From positions 368,497 through 409,944 of the forward strand of contig FN647768.1 in NCBI GenBank assembly GCA_000310025.1: DNA of 41,448 nt, given 5' to 3'. The position numbers and the translations under genes are program-made. The stretch comes from Ectocarpus siliculosus (Eukaryota; Sar; Phaeophyceae; Ectocarpales; Ectocarpaceae). The stretch's first letter is position 1; every line of letters begins with the position of its first letter. Under the pieces are notes generated by a model. It saw only the letters and a program-made list of their open reading frames with translations. It did not search any database and was not told the DNA's origin. Of the stretch, positions 1-10,100 are shown in pieces.

Positions 1-149
1 TGGACTTTTTTCCTCAGTTCTTCCGCTGCAACCTCTCTTGGGATTCAGCGGGAGTGGTGGCTTCGCCCAGAGTTCGGGGGGGGGGGGCGTCGACGACAGG
101 ACGCGCCGGTGACGGTTGTAACGGCAGCGGCAGCACCGGCGGCGGTATG

Positions 150-551
150 CGGGCGAGTATGCCGGCGACCATGGACATCAACGATCTCCACGTCTCCCTT
201 GGCCATGCACACGAGCGCCTCATCCGAGTAGCGGCCCGGCAAATGAAGATCCGAGTAACCGATTCCCCGGTCGTTTCGCGACGGGTGCGCCGTCGGCAAG
301 GGCATCCGCAAGGCGATCTCCACGACGACTTCCTCCACGGCCTCGCGACCTCTTCAACGCCTCTTCGCCGGCCTCACGGGCCCACTCCCCCCCTCCGCCG
401 GTGGTGTCACCTACTGCCTCGCCTTAGTCGATGACCACACCAACTATGGCAGAGAATCAGGGCGGGAGGAAATGTGTTACCATGATTCTAGACGCAACAC
501 CAGCGAGTGCATTGTATTGCCCCTCGAGACCTTGGTACACCCAGATTGACC
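150..551 (+). pseudogene. Ty1/copia pol remnant (GAG-pre-integrase plus integrase start)
   Basis: This is a broken fragment of a Ty1/copia retrotransposon polyprotein. From the ATG at 171 one frame reads MDINDLHVSLGHAHERLIR, which resembles the GAG-pre-integrase domain (LHxxLGHxxxxRL). After about 280 the similarity moves to another frame. From 286 that frame reads CAVGKGIRK, and further on AGLTGPLPPSAGG and then CLALVDDHTNYG. This is the start of a copia integrase catalytic core (xxDxxGP...GxxYxLxxVDDxTxY). The frame stays open to a stop near 549-551, but similarity fades after about 450. The frameshift and the absence of RT and RNase H downstream mark it as dead and truncated. Family assignment is by motif reading only. 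Confidence 0.7.
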
Positions 552-2334
552 TTTGAATGACGTCCTTCGCGGGTTCGAACGTCGCGGTCATTTTCTTCTC
601 GCCCCTTTTTTTTTTCATCTTCTTTTTCCTCATGCATACAGCACGTAGTTCGCTGTCTCGTTTTTTTTTCTCGTCTTCTTTGTTTTTCAGTATTTTTCTT
701 TGAGTCTTTCTCTCGCATGCATGTGGTTTTTGCTTTTATCCGTTCCCGTGAGTGCTGTTGAATGCACTTTCCGATTACGTATGCGGCCGCTTTGTATACC
801 GTGGGACTTGTCAATACCATCAGTGGGGACTTGTCAATACCATCCGTTGAGACGATTGCTCACGTGAGTGAGCATATTATCGTGGGTTCCTTCAGCTATA
901 TGCCCCTCTGTGCGTGGCACCGATAAGGTTGTACCGGCAAGTAGTCCCAAGCCGGGGAAAACAGAAAAAACAAGGCACCTGCCTCATGTGCATACTCTTG
1001 ACATGCCCTACTGCCGCGGGTCGATTGGTTAGGTCCGAAGCCGCAAGATTCCTCCACCCCGTGCAGTACAATGGCTGCTATCGTGGCACGTACAGCAACC
1101 GCGACAAGTCAGCGTGCGACCATACAACAGGCCCCGCGCTTTCTTTTTTCCGTTGAATTTTTTTTCTTCAGCGAGAGTACGTCTCGATTGGGATGAACCG
1201 CATCCCATGTTTGGGGAGGTACCTATCTGAGCGGCGTGGCGAGCGAGACTGCGGTGGCTTGCCGTCGCTTATCTTACTGCACCCTCCCCCCTCGTGCTAA
1301 ATGCACGCAGCGGTGAGGTCACAAGAGTAGCGGGACGCGAATAGGAACACGGCCGACACGATGGATGTTGGACACGCGTACACACCTTTATATGGAGAGT
1401 CGCGTGCTGGTCGCTTCCCCAATGCTTGCGCCGTGTCCCGTCCCGCCCTTTTCTAAACTGCCGCCGCTACTGCGTAAGGCGGCTGCTGCTGTCCTTCCGT
1501 TGCCTCACGCGCTCTGTAGCTGTCACACGTTACCCGACTTCGCTACAGCCCCTGCGTGGACTCGATCACGGAATGACACCCCCAACTATAGAGTAATAAT
1601 TCCAAACGCCGTGACCCTGGGTTTCCGGTAGAAAATGAAGCCAAATTCTAATTCGACTGTTACAAAATAAACACCAGTTTATTCTATCTGCTTCGACGAA
1701 CAAACCTTCCTTTTATTCTGGGGGGGCTGTTTCGTACAAACCCCTTTTCTTCACTGTCCCTGCCGCGAGATTGGGACCGGCGCTGCCTCACTGTACCCCC
1801 TGGCCCATCAGCTGATGCTTCACTGACTAAACATGTATTACTTGTATGCTGCTGGCTTTTTCTAAGACTCCACTGATAGGTCTCAAAAGACTTTCTGTGG
1901 TTGCACAGACAGAGAGACAGATTTTTACCTACACGCACCCGCCTGGTCGGGGATCCTCCTCCTCCGTCTGGATATATATGATCCTGTACAATACTCATGT
2001 GGTCACAACTACAGCACATAAGGTCCTCACTCAAGCTCTCTTCTTTGCTCTCTGTTCTTGTCTCCCTCTCTTTTCTCTTTCCTCTTTCCTCCTACGCCTC
2101 CCCTGCTAGCTGCTACAATTAAGGAGTAATAAATACACATACAGAAAGACTACCCATTCGAGATATACCCACAGTCGAACGGGATGTGGTGGAGTCTCTT
2201 CAGTGAGTGGAGGAAAACCGGCTGGGTGCTGGACTTATTTCGAGTCTTTTTAAGTCTATACACAAATGATTTATATCAGTGATGCCAGCTGGTGCTAAGT
2301 ACAATAACATCTATCTACAATCTGTATAGGTAAC
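552..2334. other. Intergenic stretch without recognisable gene
   Basis: I see no conserved protein or RNA gene here. Local structure includes a 19-bp direct repeat (gggacttgtcaataccatc) at 803-821 and 826-844. There are T-rich and pyrimidine-rich tracts at about 590-700, and a long pyrimidine tract at about 2036-2106. The short open frames are low-complexity and lack family motifs. Confidence 0.5.
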
Positions 2335-2430
2335 TTACATTTTACAATACATCCCCTGTAGTTCTCTACTGGGTCAACGACAAAATATCGGGGAGAATCC
2401 CTCCGTTGTGTCGTGTATTGTAAAATGTAA
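2335..2430. repeat. 16-bp perfect inverted repeat with 64-nt loop
   Basis: The arm ttacattttacaatac at 2335-2350 is the exact reverse complement of gtattgtaaaatgtaa at 2415-2430. An inner cccctgt (2353-2359) also matches acagggg just outside the right arm. This could be a small foldback element or an RNA hairpin. It lies about 70 bp from the retrotransposon insertion point. Confidence 0.6.
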
Positions 2431-2496
2431 CCTTCACAGGGGACACGGCGCAGTGTCTATTGTCAGCTTGCTGGTTTGTTAGATATTAGGAATAGT

Positions 2497-2501
2497 ATTG
2501 T
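2497..2501. repeat. Candidate 5-bp target-site duplication (3' LTR side)
   Basis: ATTGT here matches ATTGT at 16493-16497, immediately outside the other LTR. Its last two bases (2500-2501) also belong to the 300-bp repeat shared by both LTRs, so the exact LTR edge is ambiguous by two bases. Confidence 0.5.
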
Positions 2502-2799
2502 TTAAAGGAGGGGAAGCCGTGGGTGGTAGCTTGCTCCTAGAGATAGATGAAGGTAGGTTCTGTCGTTGACACGCTTGTCCACGATCACGTAGAGATGAGA
2601 AAGTTGCTTGTTATTGCTGAGAGACGATCAGCAAGGGTCTGAGGTGAAGTGGGGATCCAACTTCACCTCAGGGGGGGTACGCAGACTAGACAAAATCCTA
2701 AGAGGGTAGGTGTCTGAAGGGTATACCTCCTGAGACCGACCCACATCCTATCAACAATAAGATGTACCCTATTTAAGCTAGCAGCCACACTCCTTAACA
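2500..2799 (-). repeat. 3' LTR
   Basis: This 300-bp repeat shows no mismatch by eye with 16193-16492. In element orientation it begins TGTTAAGGAG and ends CTCCTTTAAAC, an imperfect terminal inverted repeat of the usual TG...CA kind. The base after the last C is A here, which would give a CA end, but T in the other copy. It contains a 12-bp perfect stem-loop at 2639-2650 / 2660-2671. Confidence 0.95.
2639..2671. repeat. 12-bp perfect hairpin inside the LTR
   Basis: The stem ctgaggtgaagt (2639-2650) pairs with acttcacctcag (2660-2671) across a 9-nt loop. The same structure occurs in the other LTR at 16332-16364. It could act in the RNA as a polyadenylation, packaging or dimerisation structure; that role is inferred. 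Confidence 0.75.
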
Positions 2800-2812
2800 C
2801 TAGCCCACCCTG
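2800..2812 (-). promoter_or_regulatory. Candidate polypurine tract
   Basis: On the element strand the bases just before the 3' LTR read CAGGGTGGGCTAG. This is a short, imperfect purine run in the place where the plus-strand primer is expected. It is weak and assigned mainly by position. Confidence 0.35.
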
Positions 2813-3810
2813 AATATCATATATGCAGATTCTATACTCAAATCAATGCTCAACTCCTAAAAGCTACAACGAAGATTTTAGCTGACGATTGATGCTCGCT
2901 CATGAATCGAAGATATGACTCTTCACAAAACATCCAAAAAGGAGGGTGAGTTGTAGAAACATCCCGAATCAACCCCCACACCATCATTGAGACGAAAGAT
3001 GGATGCGAACGGCCACGAGACGACACATCGACATCTCAATGACAACGCTCCTATCAATGAAGGGATAAGGCCAAGAAAAATATGTAGTGCTGCACAGCAC
3101 GCTATCCGCAACAGACGACGGCAAGAGAAATAAAGTCAAAACCTAAACGCCACACACCACTCTTTTACGCGCACCCCCGCGTATAACAATGGGAGGGATG
3201 AGGGCGACTACCCGAGAGAGCCCCAAAATACTGCAACAAAACTCAAAACCCAAGCAAATTTCCGAACGAATACGGCCTTTGATACTGGACGCGACGTAAA
3301 GGGGAAGATATCAACGCAACCAATCTAGGAAAGCGTCAAAGAAGAGCAGGAGAAATGAATGACAGGCGAACACACTGACAACAATTTCTAGCGTGTCAGA
3401 GAACTCAAACCGTATAGAGAGGCGGCCACGGCAAGACCTGATGAAAACCAAGAATGCAAAGCATGAATGATCAACGTCTGAGAAGCGATCTGACGAACTT
3501 TCCCTGGCTCGCGGGCAAAGCACAACACAGGAAGACTCAGATAACACAGAAAAATCGCAGAGATACACACAACAACACAACGACTCAAGGGCTCGACGAT
3601 GATGAAGGCGTCGCCGGCAGGTAGCGATGACGGAGACGAAGTGGAACGAAGTGTGGATGACGACGAATGTCCACGGGAGAAGACGACGCCACGGGATGGA
3701 AGCCCGAAGTAACAAGCCTAGATGACACTTCGGCGATACGGTGGAGCTAAAAAAAAAATGAGTTGGCGAAAGGCGAACCAAGGGAAACACGAGAAACTCG
3801 GTGTTTGCCT

Positions 3811-4025
3811 GGTCAGAGGCGAACATACCGACGAAACTTGGGGAACTCGTTGTTGAAGTGTTCAGAGGCAAACAACACCGACGAAACTTGGGGAACTCTT
3901 TTTCCAAGTGTTCAGAGGCAAACAACACCGACGAAACTTGGGGAACTCTTTTTCCAAGTGTTCAGAGGCAAACAACACCGACGAAACTTGGGGAACTCTT
4001 TTTCCAAGTGTTCAGAGGCAAACCA
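3811..4025 (-). repeat. 50-bp tandem repeat (about 4.3 copies)
   Basis: Three units at 3861-3910, 3911-3960 and 3961-4010 are identical over 50 bp. A diverged unit precedes them (3812-3860) and a partial one follows (4011-4025). The core reads ttcagaggcaaacaacaccg. The period is not a multiple of three, so it is not maintained as protein. Confidence 0.95.
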
Positions 4026-4050
4026 CACGGAGAAAACAAGAAGGAAAAGA

Positions 4051-4092
4051 AAAAAAAACAAACAAACAAACGAACAAACAAACAAACAAAAT
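4051..4092. repeat. Simple A-rich / (CAAA)n repeat
   Basis: An A run is followed by about nine caaa/cgaa units just downstream of the Pol stop on the element strand, where it reads as a (TTTG)n tract. Confidence 0.85.
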
Positions 4093-4127
4093 CCAAGACA
4101 GACCAGCTCGAACCTAAAACGGCGACG

Positions 4128-7100
4128 CTAGGAAGAGAGATTGGGAACAGCCGACGGTAAGGAGTCAGTAATGTGAGGAGTGCGATTCCGGGCGTCGCCC
4201 AAAGGGCGCGAGCGATGTTTTTCTAAACACCACGATCCACAGACGGCGTCCAAGGCGGTGGAGTAGAGGTGCGCAGGCAGAGGGAGAACGCTGGGGCCCG
4301 GGTCATCCAGAAATCGAACGATGTACGAGCCGTCCTGATGAGCACCAATACGTCCTGCCCACCATAATCCGTCGCGGGCCTTGTACCACAGCCGCGCTCC
4401 TACTGGAAGGGGCGAAATGCTGAAGCGACGGAGCCAAGTCGCGTGAAGCACAAGGTCAGCCCCAGGAGGCAAATAGCGTTCGCCACGATTCCGGGCGAGC
4501 TCCCGTTGTGCCGCGCGTGTCCGAGCCACTCGATACGTGCGGTTACCCTGCTTGCTTTGGCAGACCTCTCGAGACCAGTACAAGAGGATGTGTCGACGGA
4601 ATTGATCGAGGTCGGACTCCCGTTCCCAAGAAGGAGTAGTCAGGCCTAGCCAATGCGTCTGGTACAGGACAGCGAGAACGCCGCTACGGCCCCGCACCAA
4701 TTGGTGTCCCGAAATGTAGTCGACCTCGAGGCGCCCGACAGGCACCGACACATCATCCGCGGTGACGTGAAACGGTGGACATTTATCGCCGAAAGAGTGC
4801 AGGACATAACGCGAAAGCTCAGCGGGTAGAGATTGGGGCAGGTCGTCCTTCTCGTACGGATTGCGACAGGGCTTGCAACGAAGGACAGATACGCGACATC
4901 GAGCTGCTGGGCCGGAAAGATCAGAAGGCAGGTCCAGGTAGAGGAGTTTACGCGCCAACGGGCTTCCATCTGGGGTGGCGTCGGCCGACGCGGGACCCAC
5001 CGCAAGAACTTTGTAAGGCCCCGTCCAGGAAAGCGCGAATTTGGCCTTGAGCACCTGGTGATCCGTGTCGTTCCGCACACCCTGTCGAATTGTAGCAGCC
5101 GTGTTGTAGACCCAAGCCCACCCGCCAACAGTAAATTGCGGGAGCTTGTGGATGGCGTCCAGCAGGGATGAATTACGGCGTTCGACTCGCGAGATCTTCA
5201 GGGCGTTGTACTCACGGACCAGGTCGTAGGCCCGGCGCTGACGATCGACAGCCAAGTTGCAGTACTCGAGTTGGTCACGGGCTAAGCTTTGATGACCACC
5301 TACCGTTGGATGATCGAAGACCGAAAGCGGAAGCCGCGGAATGCGTCCGATATGGATCTCGTTCGGCGCCAATCCAGTCGACTGGTTCACGGAATTGTTG
5401 TAGGCAAATTCAACGTGCGGGAGATGTATGTCCCAATCGTTTTGCTGTTCGTTGACGACTACCGCAAGCATCTGAGCCATCGTGTGATTGACGCGTTCCG
5501 TGCCGCCGTTGGTTTGCGGGTGGTAGGAGCTGGTGGTGACTTTCTTGATTTTCATCATCTCGTAGATCGCCATGGAGAGCTTCGAGCAAAAATGCAGCCC
5601 GTTGTCCGACAATAACGTAGTCGGACATCCCCACTTGGTCATGTACTGGTTGACGAAGATGTGAGCCGTCCCTTTCGCCGTAAATTCCGCCGCTGTAACC
5701 GCGAACATGTCGGCTCTCCGGCTGAAACGGTCTGTGAACAATAGAATGTAGGAGTTGCCCTTGGCAGTCACGGGCAGGGGGCCGAAGAAGTCGACGCCGA
5801 CGACCGTACCAGGCCCCTGTGGCAATGGCATAGCGATGACGGGCCACCGAGCGGTTTGACGCGAAGTCTTGCGAGCTTGACACACCAAACACGCGCGAAG
5901 CCACCAGCGTACGGATCGATCCAGACCAATCCACCAGTAGAAACGCTCAAGCAGACGTTGTGTACGATGAACACCAAGATGGAAGGACGCGGCGGTATGG
6001 CAGGCATGAAGGACCCACGGACGCATCAACATGGGCACGTAGACACGGGGCACACCAGTATCCGGTAGACGAGTGGTCCTGCCGCCAGAGCGCCCGATCG
6101 GCGATGGCGCCGGTTTATGTACGAGGAGGGTGACGTTCTCATCGGTCGTGTGCAGCCTGGTTTTCGCCGCCAACGCAAGGACATCGTTCAACCGAGGGGA
6201 GCGGAGCGGGGCACTAAGGGTGAGCAAGTCAGAAGGGGGGGGGGAGGGAGAGCCACGAGACAGAAAGCGCATAGCCACCACGCATTCGCTCTCCCGCTGT
6301 TGTTCCCTAGCCCAGTCCACAGTGCCGAAACTCTGAACGCAAGCTCGCAAATGTGAGGGGTCCAAGTCAGTCGGCTCCAACCCAGAGACAAGCGATCCCA
6401 CGGAAGAGGCTGGAGAACGAGGGGCATCAACGAGTGGTGAAGTTGCAGACCGCGGTGTCACCTCAGGAGGAGGCATTGGGCGGGGCGAAGTCCCAGGCGA
6501 AACCTGGATAGAGGGCAAAACCGAGGATGCAGCGCGCGCCGATGCCGACGAAGGCACCTGTGGCGCAGAGGCAGTCGACGAAAACGCCGACGTTGGCGTC
6601 GCAGATGACGGCAGGGGACGCGTGCCGGTCCGGATGGTCTTGTTTGTCGAGCGGGACCGGCTAGGACGACGGGCAGTGGACGATGCCCGAGGGACGATGG
6701 TAGCCCGCGGCTGGCGTTCGAAATAGGTGGGACCGGTGACGGTGCCTCCAGAAGCAGCGGTGGTCTTGGCCCGAGTTCGTGAAGAAATGAGCGGTCCCCG
6801 CTCCGGAAGCGAAGACAGGACGTGCACATATCTATTCGCCAAAGACGCGGCCGGAGACATTCCGCGGGACGTAGCCGGGGCCAAACAGGAAACAGGCACC
6901 GGAGACGCGAAAACATGTGAGACCACGAAGACTCCCGAAGACCTCCGAGAATCTTGATAATCAATCGGTGAGTCCGATCGAACATCCAGCAGGCGCGGGT
7001 GATGACGGCGGAAATCCCCAAAATCGGATGGCTGTAGCGCTGGGGGTGAAAAGACACCCGCCGAGCAGGGAGGGCGGAGCCCACCCAAACCGACCTCCGG

Positions 7101-10100
7101 CGTAGACGACGAGTGATAGTTGAGTCCACAAGCCCGAATGAGGAAGACACCAGCGTGATCGACACCATCAATGCAATCGGGGCCGGTTGTGTCCGTGTCT
7201 TGCGCTGGTAAAGGCAGCCGCGAAAGGAAATCCGCGTTGCCGTTTGCCGAACCTTTCCGATATTTCAGGGTGTAGGTGAAGTTGGACAGGAATTCGAGCC
7301 ATCGTTGTACCCTGGCGTTGTGTTCTCCAACCTTTCCAATGCTCTCTAAGGCTTTGTGATCTGAATAGATGATGAACTTGGTTGACCACAAATAGCCCCG
7401 AAGGCGCTTAATGGCCCAAACAATGCCACCAGCTTCCAGATCCAGAACAGTCCAGTTCCGCTCCGCCGGAAGAGTAGCGCGGCTGATGTACACAATGGGT
7501 CTTACCGAGCCATCGAGTTGTTCTTGTTCCAGGGAGGCTCCAAAACCGTCAATGCACGCGTCGGAGCACAAACGGAGAGGACGGCTGTTGTCCTCGACCG
7601 CAGCCCAATCCGGGAAGACCAAAATCGGGGGACGCGCGAGTTCGCTCAACAACGTTTTGACAACCTTGACCATGCCCGGGGTGTACTTGAAGGGGACGCC
7701 TTGTTTGAGAAGAGAGTTGAGAGGCCGCACCTTGGTGGCGAGATTCTGAAGGAATTTCCGGTAGTAGCTGAGGCCACCGAGGAGGCTCCTAAGCTGCTTA
7801 ACATTCGTCGGCGGCGGCATGTGCGTGAGCGCCCGAACCTTGACGCCATCAGGGCTAACCCCAGCCGGGGAGATGGTGTGACCGAGGAAATTGGCGTGGG
7901 TGGCGCCGACACGAGCCTTCCCTGGAGACAGCTTGAGGTTGTACTGGCGCAGCCGTTTGAAAAACTCGATCATGTTGAGCACGTGTCCCAGAGGTTCCTC
8001 ATCGAAACAGATAACATCATCCAGATAGGCAAGCACACGCTCCAGACCGTGCACCACTCTGTTGATGACCTTGACGAACCAAGACGGGCTGGCATTGGCT
8101 CCTTGCGGCATCCGAAGCCATTCGAACAACTGCGTGGGAGTGCAAAAGGCGGTGAGCGGGACAGTGTCTTCGTCACAAACGATCTGGTGGAAGGCCGAAT
8201 TGAGATCGAAGATGGAGAACACTTTCCCGGTGTAGAGAGAATCCAAGATACCGTCCACCCGAGGGAGAGGTTGTCCATCCAAGTCCACCAGGGCGTTGAG
8301 TCGTTTGTAGTTGACGGTGATGCGAACCGATCCGTCCTTCTTGGGGATGACGACCAGGGGAGAAGCCCAGGGAGAAGTGGAATGCTGAATGAGCCCTGCC
8401 GCCAAATACTGGTCCAAGACGGCATCCACTTTCTTCTGCATTAACGGGTTAATACGATACGGGCGTGATGCGACGGGCTTCGTCCCTGCGGGGACAGAAA
8501 GAGTGAATGGCATGACGGTGCAGGAACCAAAATCGGTTTTCGAAGTAGAGAACACGTCGGAATACTCAACAAGGGCGTCGGCCAAACGATCAATAGCCTC
8601 CGGTGTCCATCCCGGGTTGTGTAGATCGAAAGCGATGTCGTGCATATGTGCGGGCAGCCTAGTCCACAATCGCAGAAAACTGGAGCGCTGGGCCTCGGAG
8701 AAGCGGTCAAGCAGTTCTTGTGGAGGCGGCTTCGGAGGAGGCGGGGCGGAGGCTGGGTCCGGAGAGCGGCGATTCCCGGACTTGGGGCCAACGGCGTTGA
8801 CCCGATGCGGTGATGTAGAGGACGGGGGGGCGGTGGGAGTCGAAGATGGAGCCGCCTTCAGGGTTTCTACCGGTACTCGTAATAGCGGTGCAGCAGACAC
8901 GCCAATAACGTCGCCCGGCTCCAATTCGGCACAACCTGCAAGGGGAATACGCTGAAGACCATTGGAAACAAATGCATCGGGGGACGAAAGTGCACCCACT
9001 TCAGGTCGGAACGATACGAGATATTCGCCGATCAGCGCAGGCATGCCCGAAGAACGGACGAGGTCCACCTCAACAAGGGCAGGCTCCGGCCCCAAGGAAA
9101 TGCCCGAGCTCCCTGCATATTTGAGGTGAAACGAAGAGGCAGGAGCGTCGTCCTGTGTAGCGTAAACACAAGCGCCAGCGGTGAAACGTGGAGAGAGCGT
9201 GAGCTCGCCCATAACCCGGCCGTCCGGTCCAGGGTGGGGGAGGGTGGTGAACACTCGAGAGTTGAACCGCATCCAGCTATCGCGACCCAGAAGCACGGCG
9301 TGCCCCATAGCGGCATCTGGAACAACGCAGGCCCAGACCGCCAACGAAGCGGTAGCTCGAGCTCCACGAAGAAAATTAACGGTGAGACGAACTGACCGAG
9401 TGGTCACAAGGGCGGGTCCATCACCAAACCCACCCCAACGACGAGAGGGCGAAACACGAACGCTGCCAGCTGTCAAGGCTCCAGCAGCTATCATGGCGGT
9501 GACCACGGAGTCGGACACAAAAGACGCAGGAGACCCAGAGTCCAGCAGTGCCACTCGCGCGAGTTGAGAAGTGGCTGTAGGTCCGCCATGCAGCAGAACC
9601 CGGGTGGTGTAAGAGTCCGAGTCCAACAGGAGCGTGCCACCGACCAGATCGGGCCCGTGTTCCAGAAGAGGAGGTTGGTCTGCACAAGCGGAGGTCGAGG
9701 CCACCAGATGAACACCAGGAGCATGGTCCCCCGGAGCGTCCAAACGGAGACAAGCTGGGTCTTCACCCCGGTCCTCCCGTGACGACGAACCGGCCGCGGT
9801 AGCAACCTCGTGGATGCGTCTACGGCCATGGGGAAGAGGCTGCGAAATGGGGGGGGTGGGGGAAGTGGAGGCGGAGAGAGCTTCGCCAGACAGGGGATGA
9901 TCCCGCAAAAGGCGCCGAACTTCCATCAAAGCTTTTCCCAACAAGTTTTTACCGCTAGATGCCCACTTGGATGAAATGCTAGCCTCCGGAAAGCATGCAG
10001 ACATGCCGATACCCCAAACACGATCAAAGGGGCTGGCTTCCGCAAGGAGGCGGGTACCCGTCTCCAGTAAATGTTGTTTCATGTCGTGGTTCTGAGCGAA

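Larger units (their letters stand above)
2800..4127 (-). other. 3' noncoding region of the retrotransposon
   Basis: About 1.3 kb separates the Pol stop from the 3' LTR. It holds a (CAAA)n-type tract at about 4051-4092, the 50-bp tandem repeat at 3811-4025 and otherwise no recognisable domain. A sense-strand open frame of 205 codons (3311-3928) starts only with GTG, overlaps the repeats and matches no family I recognise, so I do not call it a gene. Confidence 0.6.

Noticed and set aside
488-820. Lys/Glu-rich 110-codon frame on the minus strand
   Set aside because: It comes from a pyrimidine-rich tract and has no motif or conservation signal.
3311-3928. 205-codon sense frame downstream of Pol, in the place where an env gene would be
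   Set aside because: It starts only with GTG, overlaps the 50-bp tandem repeats, is Ser/Cys/Phe-rich without a signal peptide, cleavage site or fusion motif, and matches no envelope pattern.
3811-4025. CRISPR-like repeat array
   Set aside because: The 50-bp units are contiguous without spacers, and the genome is eukaryotic.
7518-8444. 308-codon frame antisense to reverse transcriptase
   Set aside because: It mirrors the conserved RT coding strand and has no family motif of its own.
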